A stretch of 28,038 bases of DNA from an uncultured Chlamydiae bacterium (GTDB lineage Bacteria; Chlamydiota; Chlamydiia; Chlamydiales; CALBHK01): assembly GCA_937894565.1 (NCBI GenBank), contig CALBHK010000137.1, positions 1 through 28,038 on the forward strand, in the 5' to 3' direction. The position numbers and the translations under genes were made by a program. Under the pieces are notes generated by a model. It did no database searches, had not been told where the DNA came from, and worked only from the letters and a program-made list of their open reading frames with translations. This document shows positions 15,316 to 23,022 of the stretch, piece by piece (position 1 is the stretch's first letter; each line of letters opens with the position of its first letter).

Positions 15316-16401
15316 ATGGCAGTAAAATATGGTTCCCACGAAAAGCCATCCAAGATCAAAGTCGATAGCAAGCAGTTGACGCCGACTTTTGGAAGATTCA
15401 TTGCAGAGCCCCTAGAGCGTGGTTTTGGACATACACTTGGAAATTCGTTACGACGCGTGATGCTTTTTGCCTTAGAAGCGCCTGCAATTATTTCAGTTCA
15501 CATTGAAGGTGTGGCTCATGAATTTGCAGCGATTGAAGGTATCATTGAGGATATGACAAATATCATCCTCAATTTCAAAAGTGCTCTTTTTCGTAAATTA
15601 CCTATTGAAAAAGATGGTGCGCATGATTATCGCATTTTAAGTACCGATCTTGATATTAGTAAAAAAGATATCGAAAAAGGAAACGGGCAGTACTTTGTCA
15701 CGCTTGGAGAATTTTTTAAAGATGGGTCTTTTGAAATTGTCAACCCTGAACTGGTTCTTTTCACAGTCACTAAGCCTTTGAAAAAACACATTGATTTGAA
15801 GGTGATGATTGGTCGTGGATATGTGCCCTCAGAAAGGCATCATATTCCAGAAAGAGATATCAATGAAATTATAGTTGATTCTGCTTTTTCTCCTGTGCGT
15901 TTAGTTAATTACTATGTAGAAAACACACGTGTGGGACAAGACACTGATTATGATCGATTAGTTCTTGAAATTACAACAGATGGACGTTTAACTCCTGCAG
16001 AAGCTTTAAGCTTTGCTGCCCAGATTGCGGCTCACCACTATGAAGAATTTAAGCATGTGCATTCTGATGCGCTTTTGTTTAATGATGGGGGAGATGGAAG
16101 AGACGGCTCATTCGATGAAATTTTAGATAAACTGCTTCTTAGAATTGACGAGATTGAACTTTCTGTTCGCTCTGCTAACTGCCTTCAGTCTGCTAATATT
16201 GATACCATAGCAGAATTGGTTTCTATCCCTGAACGACGTCTTCTTGAATTTAGGAATTTTGGTAAAAAATCCCTAACAGAAATTAAAGAAGTCTTAACGA
16301 TGATGGAACTTCATCTGGGAATGGATTTGACCAAGTATGGAATTAAGGGCGATGTCAAAGAGCAGGTGAAGAAGCTGCGCGAAGAAAGATCTGCTAGTTA
16401 A
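15316..16401 (+). CDS. rpoA: RNA polymerase alpha subunit
   Basis: Assembly platform of RNA polymerase. The 361-aa protein is longer than E. coli alpha (329). The N-terminal dimerisation domain shows PLERGFGHTLGNSLRRVML (about 32-50), HEFAAIEGIIEDMTNIILN and GRGYVPSE. After an acidic linker (about 250-270) the C-terminal domain has LSVRSANCLQSANIDTIAEL and NFGKKSLTEIKEVL, the DNA and activator binding helices. Placement after rpsK without rpsD matches chlamydiae. Confidence 0.97.
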   Translation: MAVKYGSHEKPSKIKVDSKQLTPTFGRFIAEPLERGFGHTLGNSLRRVMLFALEAPAIISVHIEGVAHEFAAIEGIIEDMTNIILNFKSALFRKLPIEKDGAHDYRILSTDLDISKKDIEKGNGQYFVTLGEFFKDGSFEIVNPELVLFTVTKPLKKHIDLKVMIGRGYVPSERHHIPERDINEIIVDSAFSPVRLVNYYVENTRVGQDTDYDRLVLEITTDGRLTPAEALSFAAQIAAHHYEEFKHVHSDALLFNDGGDGRDGSFDEILDKLLLRIDEIELSVRSANCLQSANIDTIAELVSIPERRLLEFRNFGKKSLTEIKEVLTMMELHLGMDLTKYGIKGDVKEQVKKLREERSAS

Positions 16402-16423
16402 AAAAAATATATAGGAATAGAAA

Positions 16424-16858
16424 ATGAGACACTGTAAACATAAACAGAGTAAATTAGGGCGTGATAGCGGACATCGCCGCTGTTTGATGGCTAATCTACT
16501 TAAAGCGCTAATTGTAAATGGAAGGATCACAACAACTGTGGCCAAAGCAAAAGCTTTACGTCGCTATGCAGATCGCATGGTGACTTTAGCAAAACGTAAC
16601 ACTCTTTCTACTCGCCGTAAAGCTATTGGCGATTTAATGGTGCGTTTCAATCCACTTACTGCGCAAAAGGCGCGTCGTGTAAAGGCTGGAAATGATGTTT
16701 ATCATAATGATGATAGACGTGTTATTAGCATTTTGTTTGATGAGTTAGGTAAGCGTTTTGAAAGCCGTGAAGGTGGTTATACACGGATTGTGCGTTGTGA
16801 TACACGACGAGTCGGTGATAATGCTGAAACTTGCATCATTGAATACTTATCTGAGTAA
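16424..16858 (+). CDS. rplQ: Ribosomal protein L17
   Basis: Exit-tunnel-rim protein. The 144-aa sequence begins MRHCKHKQSKLGRDSGHRRC and contains the L17 core TTVAKAKALRRYADRMVTLA (about 38-57), then the GGYTRIVRCDTRRVGDNAE segment. It is the last gene of the cluster; a strong terminator follows 20 nt after the stop. Confidence 0.96.
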   Translation: MRHCKHKQSKLGRDSGHRRCLMANLLKALIVNGRITTTVAKAKALRRYADRMVTLAKRNTLSTRRKAIGDLMVRFNPLTAQKARRVKAGNDVYHNDDRRVISILFDELGKRFESREGGYTRIVRCDTRRVGDNAETCIIEYLSE

Positions 16859-16877
16859 GCAAAAAAGAAAATCTTAG

Positions 16878-16921
16878 AAAGAAACGAGAGGAGCGGATAC
16901 AGCTTGACTCGTTTCTTTTTT
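16878..16921 (+). terminator. Terminator of the ribosomal cluster
   Basis: AAAGAAACGAG (16878-16888) pairs perfectly with CTCGTTTCTTT (16908-16918), an 11-bp stem with a 19-nt loop running into a T-tract ending at 16921. It follows rplQ directly. Confidence 0.85.
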
Positions 16922-16950
16922 ATGTTGTATAGACCTCTTGAATAAACCCA

Positions 16951-17012
16951 TTTGACTGCTAAAATGATTCTTTTTGGCATCTAGTCAAAAATAATTCATT
17001 TTTTCAGTCAAA
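16951..17012. repeat. 17-bp interrupted inverted repeat upstream of gapA
   Basis: TTTGACTGCTAAAATGA (16951-16967) and TCATTTTTTCAGTCAAA (16996-17012) are reverse complements at 15 of 17 positions, separated by 28 bp. It lies just upstream of the presumed gapA promoter and has no terminator-like T-tract after it. It could be an operator or a cruciform. Confidence 0.6.
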
Positions 17013-17033
17013 GCAGGTTATGCAAGAAGTCTA

Positions 17034-17062
17034 TTTACTTTTGAATCTAAATTCGCTATGAT
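17034..17062 (+). promoter_or_regulatory. Candidate gapA promoter
   Basis: TTTACT (17034-17039) and TATGAT (17057-17062) are 17 bp apart. The expected start near 17069 gives a leader of about 32 nt before the gapA ATG, which follows GAGGG. Confidence 0.55.
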
Positions 17063-17100
17063 CCATTTGATAGCCACTAACCTTAAACAATTGAGGGTGC

Positions 17101-18114
17101 ATGTCAGTGAGGGTTGCAATTAATGGGTTTGGAAGGATCGGACGTTTGGTGTTCCGGTTAGCCCAGCAACATGCCGCTATTCAAATTGTGGCTATTAACG
17201 ACTTAGTGAGTGTAGATAACTTAGCTTATTTACTTAAATTTGATTCGACGCACGGAAAATTTAAAGGATCTATTGAGATAGAGAAGGATGCTTTGATTGT
17301 GAATCAAGCGCGTATTAGTGTCTTCTCAGAGAAAAAACCAGAAAATTTACCTTGGAAAGAATTAAAAGTGGATTATGTCGTTGAGTCATCGGGAATTTTT
17401 AGAGAGATAGAAAGTGCAGGTGCACATCTTCGCGCAGGGGCTAAACGAGTGATCGTAAGCGCTCCGGCAAAAGATGATATGCCTACTTTTGTATTCGGTG
17501 TGAACCATCAAAAATATAACCCAAAGAGTGATTTTGTAATCTCCAATGCTTCCTGTACAACTAATTGTCTAGCGCCGCTAGCGAAAGTTGTATTGGATAA
17601 CTTTGGAATAGAAGAAGCTTTAATGACAACTGTGCATGCAGTTACCGCCTCCCAGCCCACGGTAGATGGGCCATCCGATAAGGATTTTAGAGGAGGCCGA
17701 GGAGCAGGTCAAAATATTATCCCCGCTACAACGGGTGCAGCAAAAGCGGTAGGGCTTTGTATCCCAGAATTAAAAGGCAAGCTGACTGGAATGGCTTTTC
17801 GTGTCCCTGTATCAGATGTTTCTGTTGTCGATTTAACAGTACGTACTCATAAACCGACTTCACTGGATGAGATTAAAGACGTGATACGCAGGGCATCTCA
17901 GGCAGAATTGAAAGGTATTTTAGATTATACGGAAGAGGAGGTTGTCTCCTCTGATTTTATAGGAAATACTCATTCTTGCATTTATGATCATGGGGCAAGC
18001 ATAGCTTTAAACAAGTCTTTTTTTAAACTTGTCGCTTGGTATGATAATGAAATAGGCTATTCGGCCAGAATAGTGGATTTACTTCATTATCTATCCATGC
18101 GGGAGTCTGCTTAA
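17101..18114 (+). CDS. gapA: Glyceraldehyde-3-phosphate dehydrogenase, type I
   Basis: Glycolytic enzyme converting glyceraldehyde-3-phosphate to 1,3-bisphosphoglycerate with NAD. The 337-aa protein has the Rossmann motif INGFGRIGRLVFR (8-19). The catalytic Cys is C152 in SNASCTTNCLAPL, and the partner His is H179 in TTVHAVTASQ. WYDNEIGYSARIVDL is near the C-terminus. In Chlamydiaceae gapA likewise follows rplQ. Here it has its own promoter after the cluster terminator, and the start ATG follows GAGGG. Confidence 0.97.
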   Translation: MSVRVAINGFGRIGRLVFRLAQQHAAIQIVAINDLVSVDNLAYLLKFDSTHGKFKGSIEIEKDALIVNQARISVFSEKKPENLPWKELKVDYVVESSGIFREIESAGAHLRAGAKRVIVSAPAKDDMPTFVFGVNHQKYNPKSDFVISNASCTTNCLAPLAKVVLDNFGIEEALMTTVHAVTASQPTVDGPSDKDFRGGRGAGQNIIPATTGAAKAVGLCIPELKGKLTGMAFRVPVSDVSVVDLTVRTHKPTSLDEIKDVIRRASQAELKGILDYTEEEVVSSDFIGNTHSCIYDHGASIALNKSFFKLVAWYDNEIGYSARIVDLLHYLSMRESA

Positions 18115-18177
18115 AGAGCGTGTGATATTTTTTAACCTGTTTCCTCAAAATATAAAACATATATTAAATGAGGATCC

Positions 18178-18966
18178 ATGGATTTTACTCGTCAACCCGT
18201 CTTAGAGACGATCATCACCCCTCGCGAAGGGTTTAAACTTGTTGTGAGAAGCAGCAAGGGAAATTCGCAAGAAGAATACTTTGTAGAAGCAGTAGAAATT
18301 GTAACTTTTGGAAGTGCGACCTTTTTGCGTTCATTGGAAAAACCAAAATGTTTCTTACTGCCTATTTCTGATTATGAGATTTTAGAAGTGCGTGAAACGC
18401 GTGTGGTTCTTAAGCATGTGGGAACTGCGAAATCGATTAAGATCGGCACGACAAAAGAAACCTTAAAAGTGAATAAACCAGTAGGGAAAGAAGAAACCAT
18501 TGAAGAAAGAGAGTCTTCTGATCCCAAACAGGATAAAAAACGTGAGAGAAGACGTAAGTCAAGACGCCGCACCCGTTCAGATTCTTCAATTGAAGATTCT
18601 AACGCTCCTCATGAGGGGCCGGAAGAGGCGCTAGATCTGCCAATGCCTGGGTTTAAATCTCCTGAAGTGGAAGCGCAGACAAAAGAGAAGGTGTCCAGAC
18701 TCTTCCCTGCACCTTCGACGCTCATTCGAGATACAATTGCGCGCTATCGTGAGAGCGATTCCTTTAAAGAAGCTTTCTATCCAGAGCAAAGTCATCAAAA
18801 CCAAGATCCGCAAGAGCAAGATCCGCAAGATCAAGGCCCACAAGATATACACGATCAAGAGCAGCATGTGTCTGAACCTGCGCCGGAATTTCCGGTGGAG
18901 GCCTATCATGAGCAGGAGTCCTTGTGGGATTTTGGGCATGAGGAGCCGCATAAGGATAAAGAATAA
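18178..18966 (+). CDS. Unknown protein with conserved-looking N-terminus and low-complexity tail, 262 aa
   Basis: I recognise no enzyme family. Residues 1-98 look like a small beta-rich domain. Residues 110-136 are charged and contain a strongly basic run, KKRERRRKSRRRTRS (120-134). Residues 137-200 are Pro/Glu-rich, with one possible helix at 180-200. Residues 204-230 repeat Q-D-P-Q units (NQDPQEQDPQDQGPQD), encoded by near-repeats of CAAGATCCGCAAGA around 18803-18836. The tail is acidic and His/Glu-rich. No signal peptide or membrane segment is present. In Chlamydiaceae a hypothetical gene (CT504) also follows gapA, so this may be its counterpart by position. The start ATG 18178 follows GAGGA. 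RNA or nucleic-acid binding through the Arg/Ser run is conceivable but unproven. Confidence 0.75.
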   Translation: MDFTRQPVLETIITPREGFKLVVRSSKGNSQEEYFVEAVEIVTFGSATFLRSLEKPKCFLLPISDYEILEVRETRVVLKHVGTAKSIKIGTTKETLKVNKPVGKEETIEERESSDPKQDKKRERRRKSRRRTRSDSSIEDSNAPHEGPEEALDLPMPGFKSPEVEAQTKEKVSRLFPAPSTLIRDTIARYRESDSFKEAFYPEQSHQNQDPQEQDPQDQGPQDIHDQEQHVSEPAPEFPVEAYHEQESLWDFGHEEPHKDKE

Positions 18967-19003
18967 GGAGTTGTTTTTTTAAAAAAAAACGCCTCTGAAT
19001 AGA

Positions 19004-19032
19004 TTGACAGATAAAACAAAAAAGGATAACTT
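19004..19032 (+). promoter_or_regulatory. Candidate tRNA-Leu promoter
   Basis: A perfect -35, TTGACA, lies at 19004-19009. The best -10 at 17-bp spacing is TAACTT (19027-19032), a poor match that lies inside the terminator hairpin. Transcription would start about 8 nt before the tRNA. Confidence 0.35.
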
Positions 19033-19046
19033 CTTGTTATCCTTTT
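19020..19046. terminator. Bidirectional terminator before tRNA-Leu
   Basis: AAAAGGATAAC (19020-19030) and GTTATCCTTTT (19036-19046) form a perfect 11-bp stem with a TTCTT loop, flanked by A on the left and T on the right. It ends one base before the tRNA. Confidence 0.75.
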
Positions 19047-19047
19047 C

Positions 19048-19131
19048 GCTCGGATGGTGGAATAGGTAGACACAAGGGACTTAAAATCCCTCGGTAGCAA
19101 TACTGTGCCGGTTCGAGTCCGGCTCCGAGCA
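19048..19131 (+). tRNA. tRNA-Leu (anticodon TAA)
   Basis: The acceptor stem GCTCGGA (19048-19054) pairs with TCCGAGC (19124-19130), and the discriminator is A131. The anticodon stem AGGGA/TCCCT encloses CTTAAAA, giving anticodon TAA at 19082-19084 (Leu, UUA codons). A long class II variable arm and the T-arm GCCGG-TTCGAGT-CCGGC are present. CCA is not encoded. The integrase gene begins 102 bp downstream, so the 3' half of this gene is the likely attachment site of the following element. Confidence 0.95.
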
Positions 19132-19233
19132 TTTTTAGTATGAGTTACTTACGATACGATACATAACCTCCTAACCATTGAGTCAAATCCACTGGGCCAA
19201 TTCAGGGTCAGTGCGACAATAAAATGGAGGATT

Positions 19234-20307
19234 ATGGCATACATCGAGAAGAGAAAGCATCTTAACGGGAAGCTAACATATAGAGCCCGAGTACGTCAGG
19301 CTGGATCACCGGATATTTCGGCAACTTTTGGAACAAGAAGCGAAGCAACCAAATGGGCGCAACGTATGGAAGCTGAAATAAGAGCTGGCCGTTACTATGG
19401 ACGCGAAGAAGATAAAGAAAGAACTTTTGGTGAATTTATCGATCGTTATATCGAAAAAGAACTACCAAAGAAGCCAAAAAGCTATGTTAAGCAAAAGATG
19501 CAGCTTTTATGGTGGAAATCACATTTAGAAAAATATTTTCTCTGTCATATCACACCCGCAATGATAGCAAATTTACGAGATCAACTAATGAGTGAAACCA
19601 CTCGAAGAGGCAAGTTGCGTACTCCATCCACAACGAATCGATTCCTTGCTGCTTTTAGCTCTGCTTACACGACTTGTCAGAAAGAATGGAACTGGGTAAA
19701 AGAAAATCCCGTGCAAAAAATCATACGTCCGAAGGAAAATAGAGCCCGCGAGCGCTATTTAGATAAGGAAGAGATCGCTAGACTTCTAGAAATCTGTCGC
19801 AAAAGTAGGAGTCCTCATTTGTATCCAATCACTCTCTTTGCTCTTACTACAGGAGCTAGAAAAGGAGAAATCTGCTCTCTTAAATGGGAAGATGTCTGCT
19901 TCAAACGTTCTACGGCTACTTTTCGCGATACAAAAAACGGAGAGAACCGAACGGTTTACCTCAGTCATCATATTCTGGAATGCCTCAAAAAAGAAAAAAA
20001 TAAACGTTTTATATTAAGCGAGTATGTATTTCCAAGTGCCGATGGAAAGAAGCCCGCAGATATTCGAACAGCTTGGGAACGAGCTGTTGCCGAAGCTGGC
20101 TTAAAAGACGTGGTTTTCCATACACTTAGACACACAGCTGGTTCACATCTTGGTATGAGTGGAGTTTCTACATTGGAAATTTCCGCTATACTAGGACATA
20201 AAAGCTTATCTATGGTAAAAAGATACAGTCATCTATCAACATCATCCACAGCAAGAGCGCTTGATAGGTTAAATAATGAAATTTTCGGAGAATATGCCCA
20301 AGCCTAA
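19234..20307 (+). CDS. Tyrosine recombinase / integrase
   Basis: Phage-type site-specific recombinase, presumably the one that inserted this element. The 357-aa protein has an arm-binding-like N-terminus (1-60, with TYRARVRQAG), a core-binding SAM-like domain (about 64-165) and a complete catalytic domain. The catalytic set is R209 in TTGARKGEI, K234 in DTKNGE, H296 and R299 in HTLRH, H322 in LGHKS and Y331 in KRYSHLS. ATG 19234 follows TGGAGGA at good spacing. It is transcribed away from the adjacent tRNA-Leu, the usual layout for an integrase next to its att site. Its 3' end overlaps the next gene by about 14-32 bp, depending on that gene's start. Confidence 0.93.
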   Translation: MAYIEKRKHLNGKLTYRARVRQAGSPDISATFGTRSEATKWAQRMEAEIRAGRYYGREEDKERTFGEFIDRYIEKELPKKPKSYVKQKMQLLWWKSHLEKYFLCHITPAMIANLRDQLMSETTRRGKLRTPSTTNRFLAAFSSAYTTCQKEWNWVKENPVQKIIRPKENRARERYLDKEEIARLLEICRKSRSPHLYPITLFALTTGARKGEICSLKWEDVCFKRSTATFRDTKNGENRTVYLSHHILECLKKEKNKRFILSEYVFPSADGKKPADIRTAWERAVAEAGLKDVVFHTLRHTAGSHLGMSGVSTLEISAILGHKSLSMVKRYSHLSTSSTARALDRLNNEIFGEYAQA

Positions 20308-21163
20308 ATCAAACATCCCTTCCAATAAGAAGACGGACTTGGATAGCTCAAGTTTTCAATTTGGAGCAGCTTTTGGGGGGGATGTTATTGGTTGTCTATC
20401 TGAAGCAGGCGAAGAGTTTCTAGTTGCTCAGAGAAAGTTTGAGGGAGAGGTAGATAAAGCGCTTTTTGTATTTACAAAAAGCTCCCTTGCTTTTGCGTTT
20501 GGGGCTTGGATAATTCGAGTAAAATCTCTTGATCCTGTTGCTGTTGGTTATTGTGATGAGATATTTAGAATGAAGGTTCTGCCAATTCACGAGGATGGAT
20601 CATCACCAAGTATTTTTGAATTCTCAAAGTTAGATCATTATGAGCCTATTGAAAATATTAGGATGCAAAGAAGTAAGTCTTTGGAGCTAAGAGAGCTTCT
20701 GGTATCAACCTATATCTCTTTTATTAATTGGTTATCACAAATTACTCACAATTACATCAAATCGATTAAAGACCCGGATCAATGGAAACGTGAAGGACGG
20801 ATTGTTTCTTATGAAATTTTTATTAAATTATTAAACTGTCTGGATGAGAGAAGCCAATTAGTTGCCAAATTGCTTTATTTTGGAGGAACACGAACGCTTG
20901 AGGAGGTCTTGAGTTTGGAGATAACAGATGTTAATTTTAAAAAAGCTCTGATTAATTACCGTTCTCAACTTGTGCAGTACCCTCAACACGTTTTTGCTGA
21001 TATTAAGAATTTGATTAAGAATCGCACTTCTGGAAGAGTTTTTATTGGTAGGCAAGATGCCCCTTTACATCCTTCTACCATATTTAGAAACCTCAAGGAA
21101 GCCGGTTCAAGAGTAGGACTCGGAGATTCTTTCTCTCCTAAGATGCTCATCACCAATATCTAA
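20294..21163 (+). CDS. pGP7/pGP8-like recombinase, C-terminally truncated
   Basis: Related to the chlamydial plasmid integrases pGP7-D and pGP8-D. The segment LRELLVSTYISFINWLSQIT matches their ARAACYISFTKFLYRLT region. FGGTRTLEEVLSLEITDVNF carries the first catalytic Arg (about residue 200), and GRVFIGRQDAPLHPSTIFRNL follows. In pGP7/8 the next block is ITPxVLR...Y. Here the protein reads FSPKML and stops five residues later, so the HxxR box and nucleophilic Tyr are gone. The next 60 bases in the other frames do not restore them. ATG 20294 follows GGAG closely; ATG 20276 is an alternative start. It is probably inactive as a recombinase and may be a DNA-binding remnant. Confidence 0.75.
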   Translation: MPKPKSNIPSNKKTDLDSSSFQFGAAFGGDVIGCLSEAGEEFLVAQRKFEGEVDKALFVFTKSSLAFAFGAWIIRVKSLDPVAVGYCDEIFRMKVLPIHEDGSSPSIFEFSKLDHYEPIENIRMQRSKSLELRELLVSTYISFINWLSQITHNYIKSIKDPDQWKREGRIVSYEIFIKLLNCLDERSQLVAKLLYFGGTRTLEEVLSLEITDVNFKKALINYRSQLVQYPQHVFADIKNLIKNRTSGRVFIGRQDAPLHPSTIFRNLKEAGSRVGLGDSFSPKMLITNI

Positions 21164-21176
21164 TATTTTTTTTGTT

Positions 21177-21205
21177 TTTATTTGCGATAAACTATTGCGT
21201 AGAAT
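21177..21205 (+). promoter_or_regulatory. Candidate promoter for xis-helicase-pGP2
   Basis: TAGAAT at 21200-21205 is a near-consensus -10. The -35 at 17 bp is the poor TTTATT (21177-21182) in a T-rich stretch. It lies in the 90-nt gap before the 66-aa gene. Confidence 0.35.
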
Positions 21206-21253
21206 TCGCGAAGAGTGTTATGTTCCCTCTTGACTCAGTTGTTAGGAGGCATT

Positions 21254-21454
21254 ATGCAACAACTCAAAAATCTCATATCGCTTAGGACTTACTGTCGGAC
21301 AAATGATTGGCCACGTTTACCACAATGGCAGCACTGGATAACAGCAAGACGTCCAGTAGCTGTTCAATGCGTCAAAAAGATCGGAGGAAGATATCTGATC
21401 GATCTTGATGCTTTTCAAAAGTATATTAAGAACGCTACACTTGACTCAGAGTAG
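21254..21454 (+). CDS. Excisionase-like small DNA-binding protein, 66 aa
   Basis: The start is ATG 21254 with a near-perfect AGGAGG (21244-21249) 4 nt upstream; an upstream GTG at 21215 is less likely. The sequence reads as a MerR/Xis-type winged helix. A first helix (LISLRTYCRTN) and a Trp-rich turn with PQWQHWITARR are followed by KKIGGRYLIDLDAFQKYI, the typical wing plus final helix of excisionases. Excisionases steer a tyrosine integrase toward excision. The chlamydial plasmid as I know it has no such gene between pgp8 and pgp1. It could also be a local transcriptional regulator. It ends 14 nt before the helicase start. Confidence 0.65.
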   Translation: MQQLKNLISLRTYCRTNDWPRLPQWQHWITARRPVAVQCVKKIGGRYLIDLDAFQKYIKNATLDSE

Positions 21455-21467
21455 GGGAGGGCTTTAT

Positions 21468-23015
21468 ATGCAAAATTCGATAATCATTGCTCCAAATTCT
21501 AAAGGAAGTGAAATGATGGTTTTAGGGTGTATGCTTACAAATGCAGATCACCTTCAAAAAGCAGTGGAGTCACTTATTGAATCTGATTTTTATTTTTCAG
21601 AACATAAAATCATATTTCGGGCCCTGAAAAAATCTCATAAAAATGGAAAGGGTGCTGACATTCATTTAATCTGTGAAGATTTAAAAGCTCACGATGCATT
21701 AAATGATGTGGGTGGTGCTCAATATATAGTATCGCTTGTGCAGTACGTTGGAACCTCTGCATATATGGAAGAATATATTGATGAAGTTAAAAACAAGTCT
21801 GTCTCACGTGAAATATTGCATATCAGCAAAGAAACGGAAAAAGCCGTTTTAGAAGGACGTAAGAGTTCTGCTCATTTAATCGAAGAAGTTGGTTCAAAGC
21901 TTAAATCGCTAGAAAGCCGACAGGATAGAAAAATCCCTTTAATCACCACAGAGGAGAGATTAAAAAAAGAGGATGAGTTTCTCACGAAGCATAGAGGACA
22001 AAAATATATTGGATTACGAGTTAAGACAATAGAAGAGTTTAATGAAAATTTCCTCGGACTTCGTGGCCTGGTATTGTTAGCTGCCGCCCCAAACGTTGGT
22101 AAAACCGCTTTAACAGTTCAAACAGCAATAGAAGTCCTGTCTACAGAAAAAGACGCGTGCTTAGTTTATATCTCTTTAGAGATGTCTGAAGAGCAGATTT
22201 TCAGACGTATGATATTAAACTTGTCTGGTCTTGATTTTCGTACTTTTGTTTTTGGAAGCCAATCACAACAGCAAAATAGTGATCGCCAGGTATTTTTTAA
22301 AATCGAAGAAATAAATGGGATAAATGAAGCGGAAAATATTCTTAAAAGCTTTGGAAATCGTTTACAAATTCTTGATCTAAGTGCATGCCCCCACTTAGAT
22401 GTTAAAACTGTCATAAACTTTGTACAGGCTCTAAAGAAAAAATCAAAATGTTCTAGAGCCATTGTCATTATTGATTATTTGCAAGTCTGGCCAATAAGCA
22501 CAGATGTTAGGTTCTTTAGCGAAAATGAATCTGATAAGTGGCGAATAGGGGAGATGAAGAAGATTAGAGATGCAATGAGTGATGACCCTGTGATTGTGAT
22601 CTCTGAAGCCCGTAAACCATCGGGAAAGGATGAATTATGGGGAGGCGATCTATCAGATGTTATGGGGTCTGCAAGAGGAACTTATACTCCAGATGTTGTC
22701 ATGCTTTTGTCTCAACTAAAACCAAAATCGCTAAGTGCTATTTGGGAAAAAAATAATTTGCCAACACTTAAAATAGAAGAAGATATTGAGTGCGCCACTA
22801 ATGATAAGGAAGGAATGGTTATTAAAAATTTTCTTGCGAAATATGGCATAGCTATTTGTAAGTTAGAAGTCCCAAAAGCACGGGATGGAATGCAAAAATT
22901 TTCAATTCTCCTCGAATTCCATTTTCATAAAAACGTATTTCAGAAAGTGAATTTGGAGGGGATAAGGAAAATTTCACAATCCAGACAACTCTGTAGCAAT
23001 ATGTTTAGAAAATAA
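21468..23015 (+). CDS. DnaB-type plasmid helicase, pGP1 homologue
   Basis: Replicative helicase of the DnaB family, corresponding to chlamydial plasmid pGP1-D. ATG 21468 follows GGGGAGG; the in-frame extension to 21405 overlaps the preceding gene and lacks support. Of 515 residues, about 10-150 form the DnaB N-terminal domain (GSEMMVLGCML...DVGGAQYIVSL). A linker follows, then the RecA-like ATPase. It has Walker A APNVGKTA (207-214), the VYISLEMSEEQ block typical of DnaB (about 233-243), Walker B IVIIDYLQ (332-339) and the DLSDVMGSARGTYTPDVVM sensor region. The Walker A Gly-Lys-Thr is intact, so activity is plausible. It is one of the genes known to be needed for chlamydial plasmid maintenance. 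Confidence 0.88.
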   Translation: MQNSIIIAPNSKGSEMMVLGCMLTNADHLQKAVESLIESDFYFSEHKIIFRALKKSHKNGKGADIHLICEDLKAHDALNDVGGAQYIVSLVQYVGTSAYMEEYIDEVKNKSVSREILHISKETEKAVLEGRKSSAHLIEEVGSKLKSLESRQDRKIPLITTEERLKKEDEFLTKHRGQKYIGLRVKTIEEFNENFLGLRGLVLLAAAPNVGKTALTVQTAIEVLSTEKDACLVYISLEMSEEQIFRRMILNLSGLDFRTFVFGSQSQQQNSDRQVFFKIEEINGINEAENILKSFGNRLQILDLSACPHLDVKTVINFVQALKKKSKCSRAIVIIDYLQVWPISTDVRFFSENESDKWRIGEMKKIRDAMSDDPVIVISEARKPSGKDELWGGDLSDVMGSARGTYTPDVVMLLSQLKPKSLSAIWEKNNLPTLKIEEDIECATNDKEGMVIKNFLAKYGIAICKLEVPKARDGMQKFSILLEFHFHKNVFQKVNLEGIRKISQSRQLCSNMFRK

Positions 23016-23022
23016 ATGGTGT

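Noticed and set aside
19132..19233. Possible tRNA or att remnant after tRNA-Leu
   Set aside because: I could fold no cloverleaf and found no copy of the tRNA 3' end; only a short CGATACGATAC repeat is visible.
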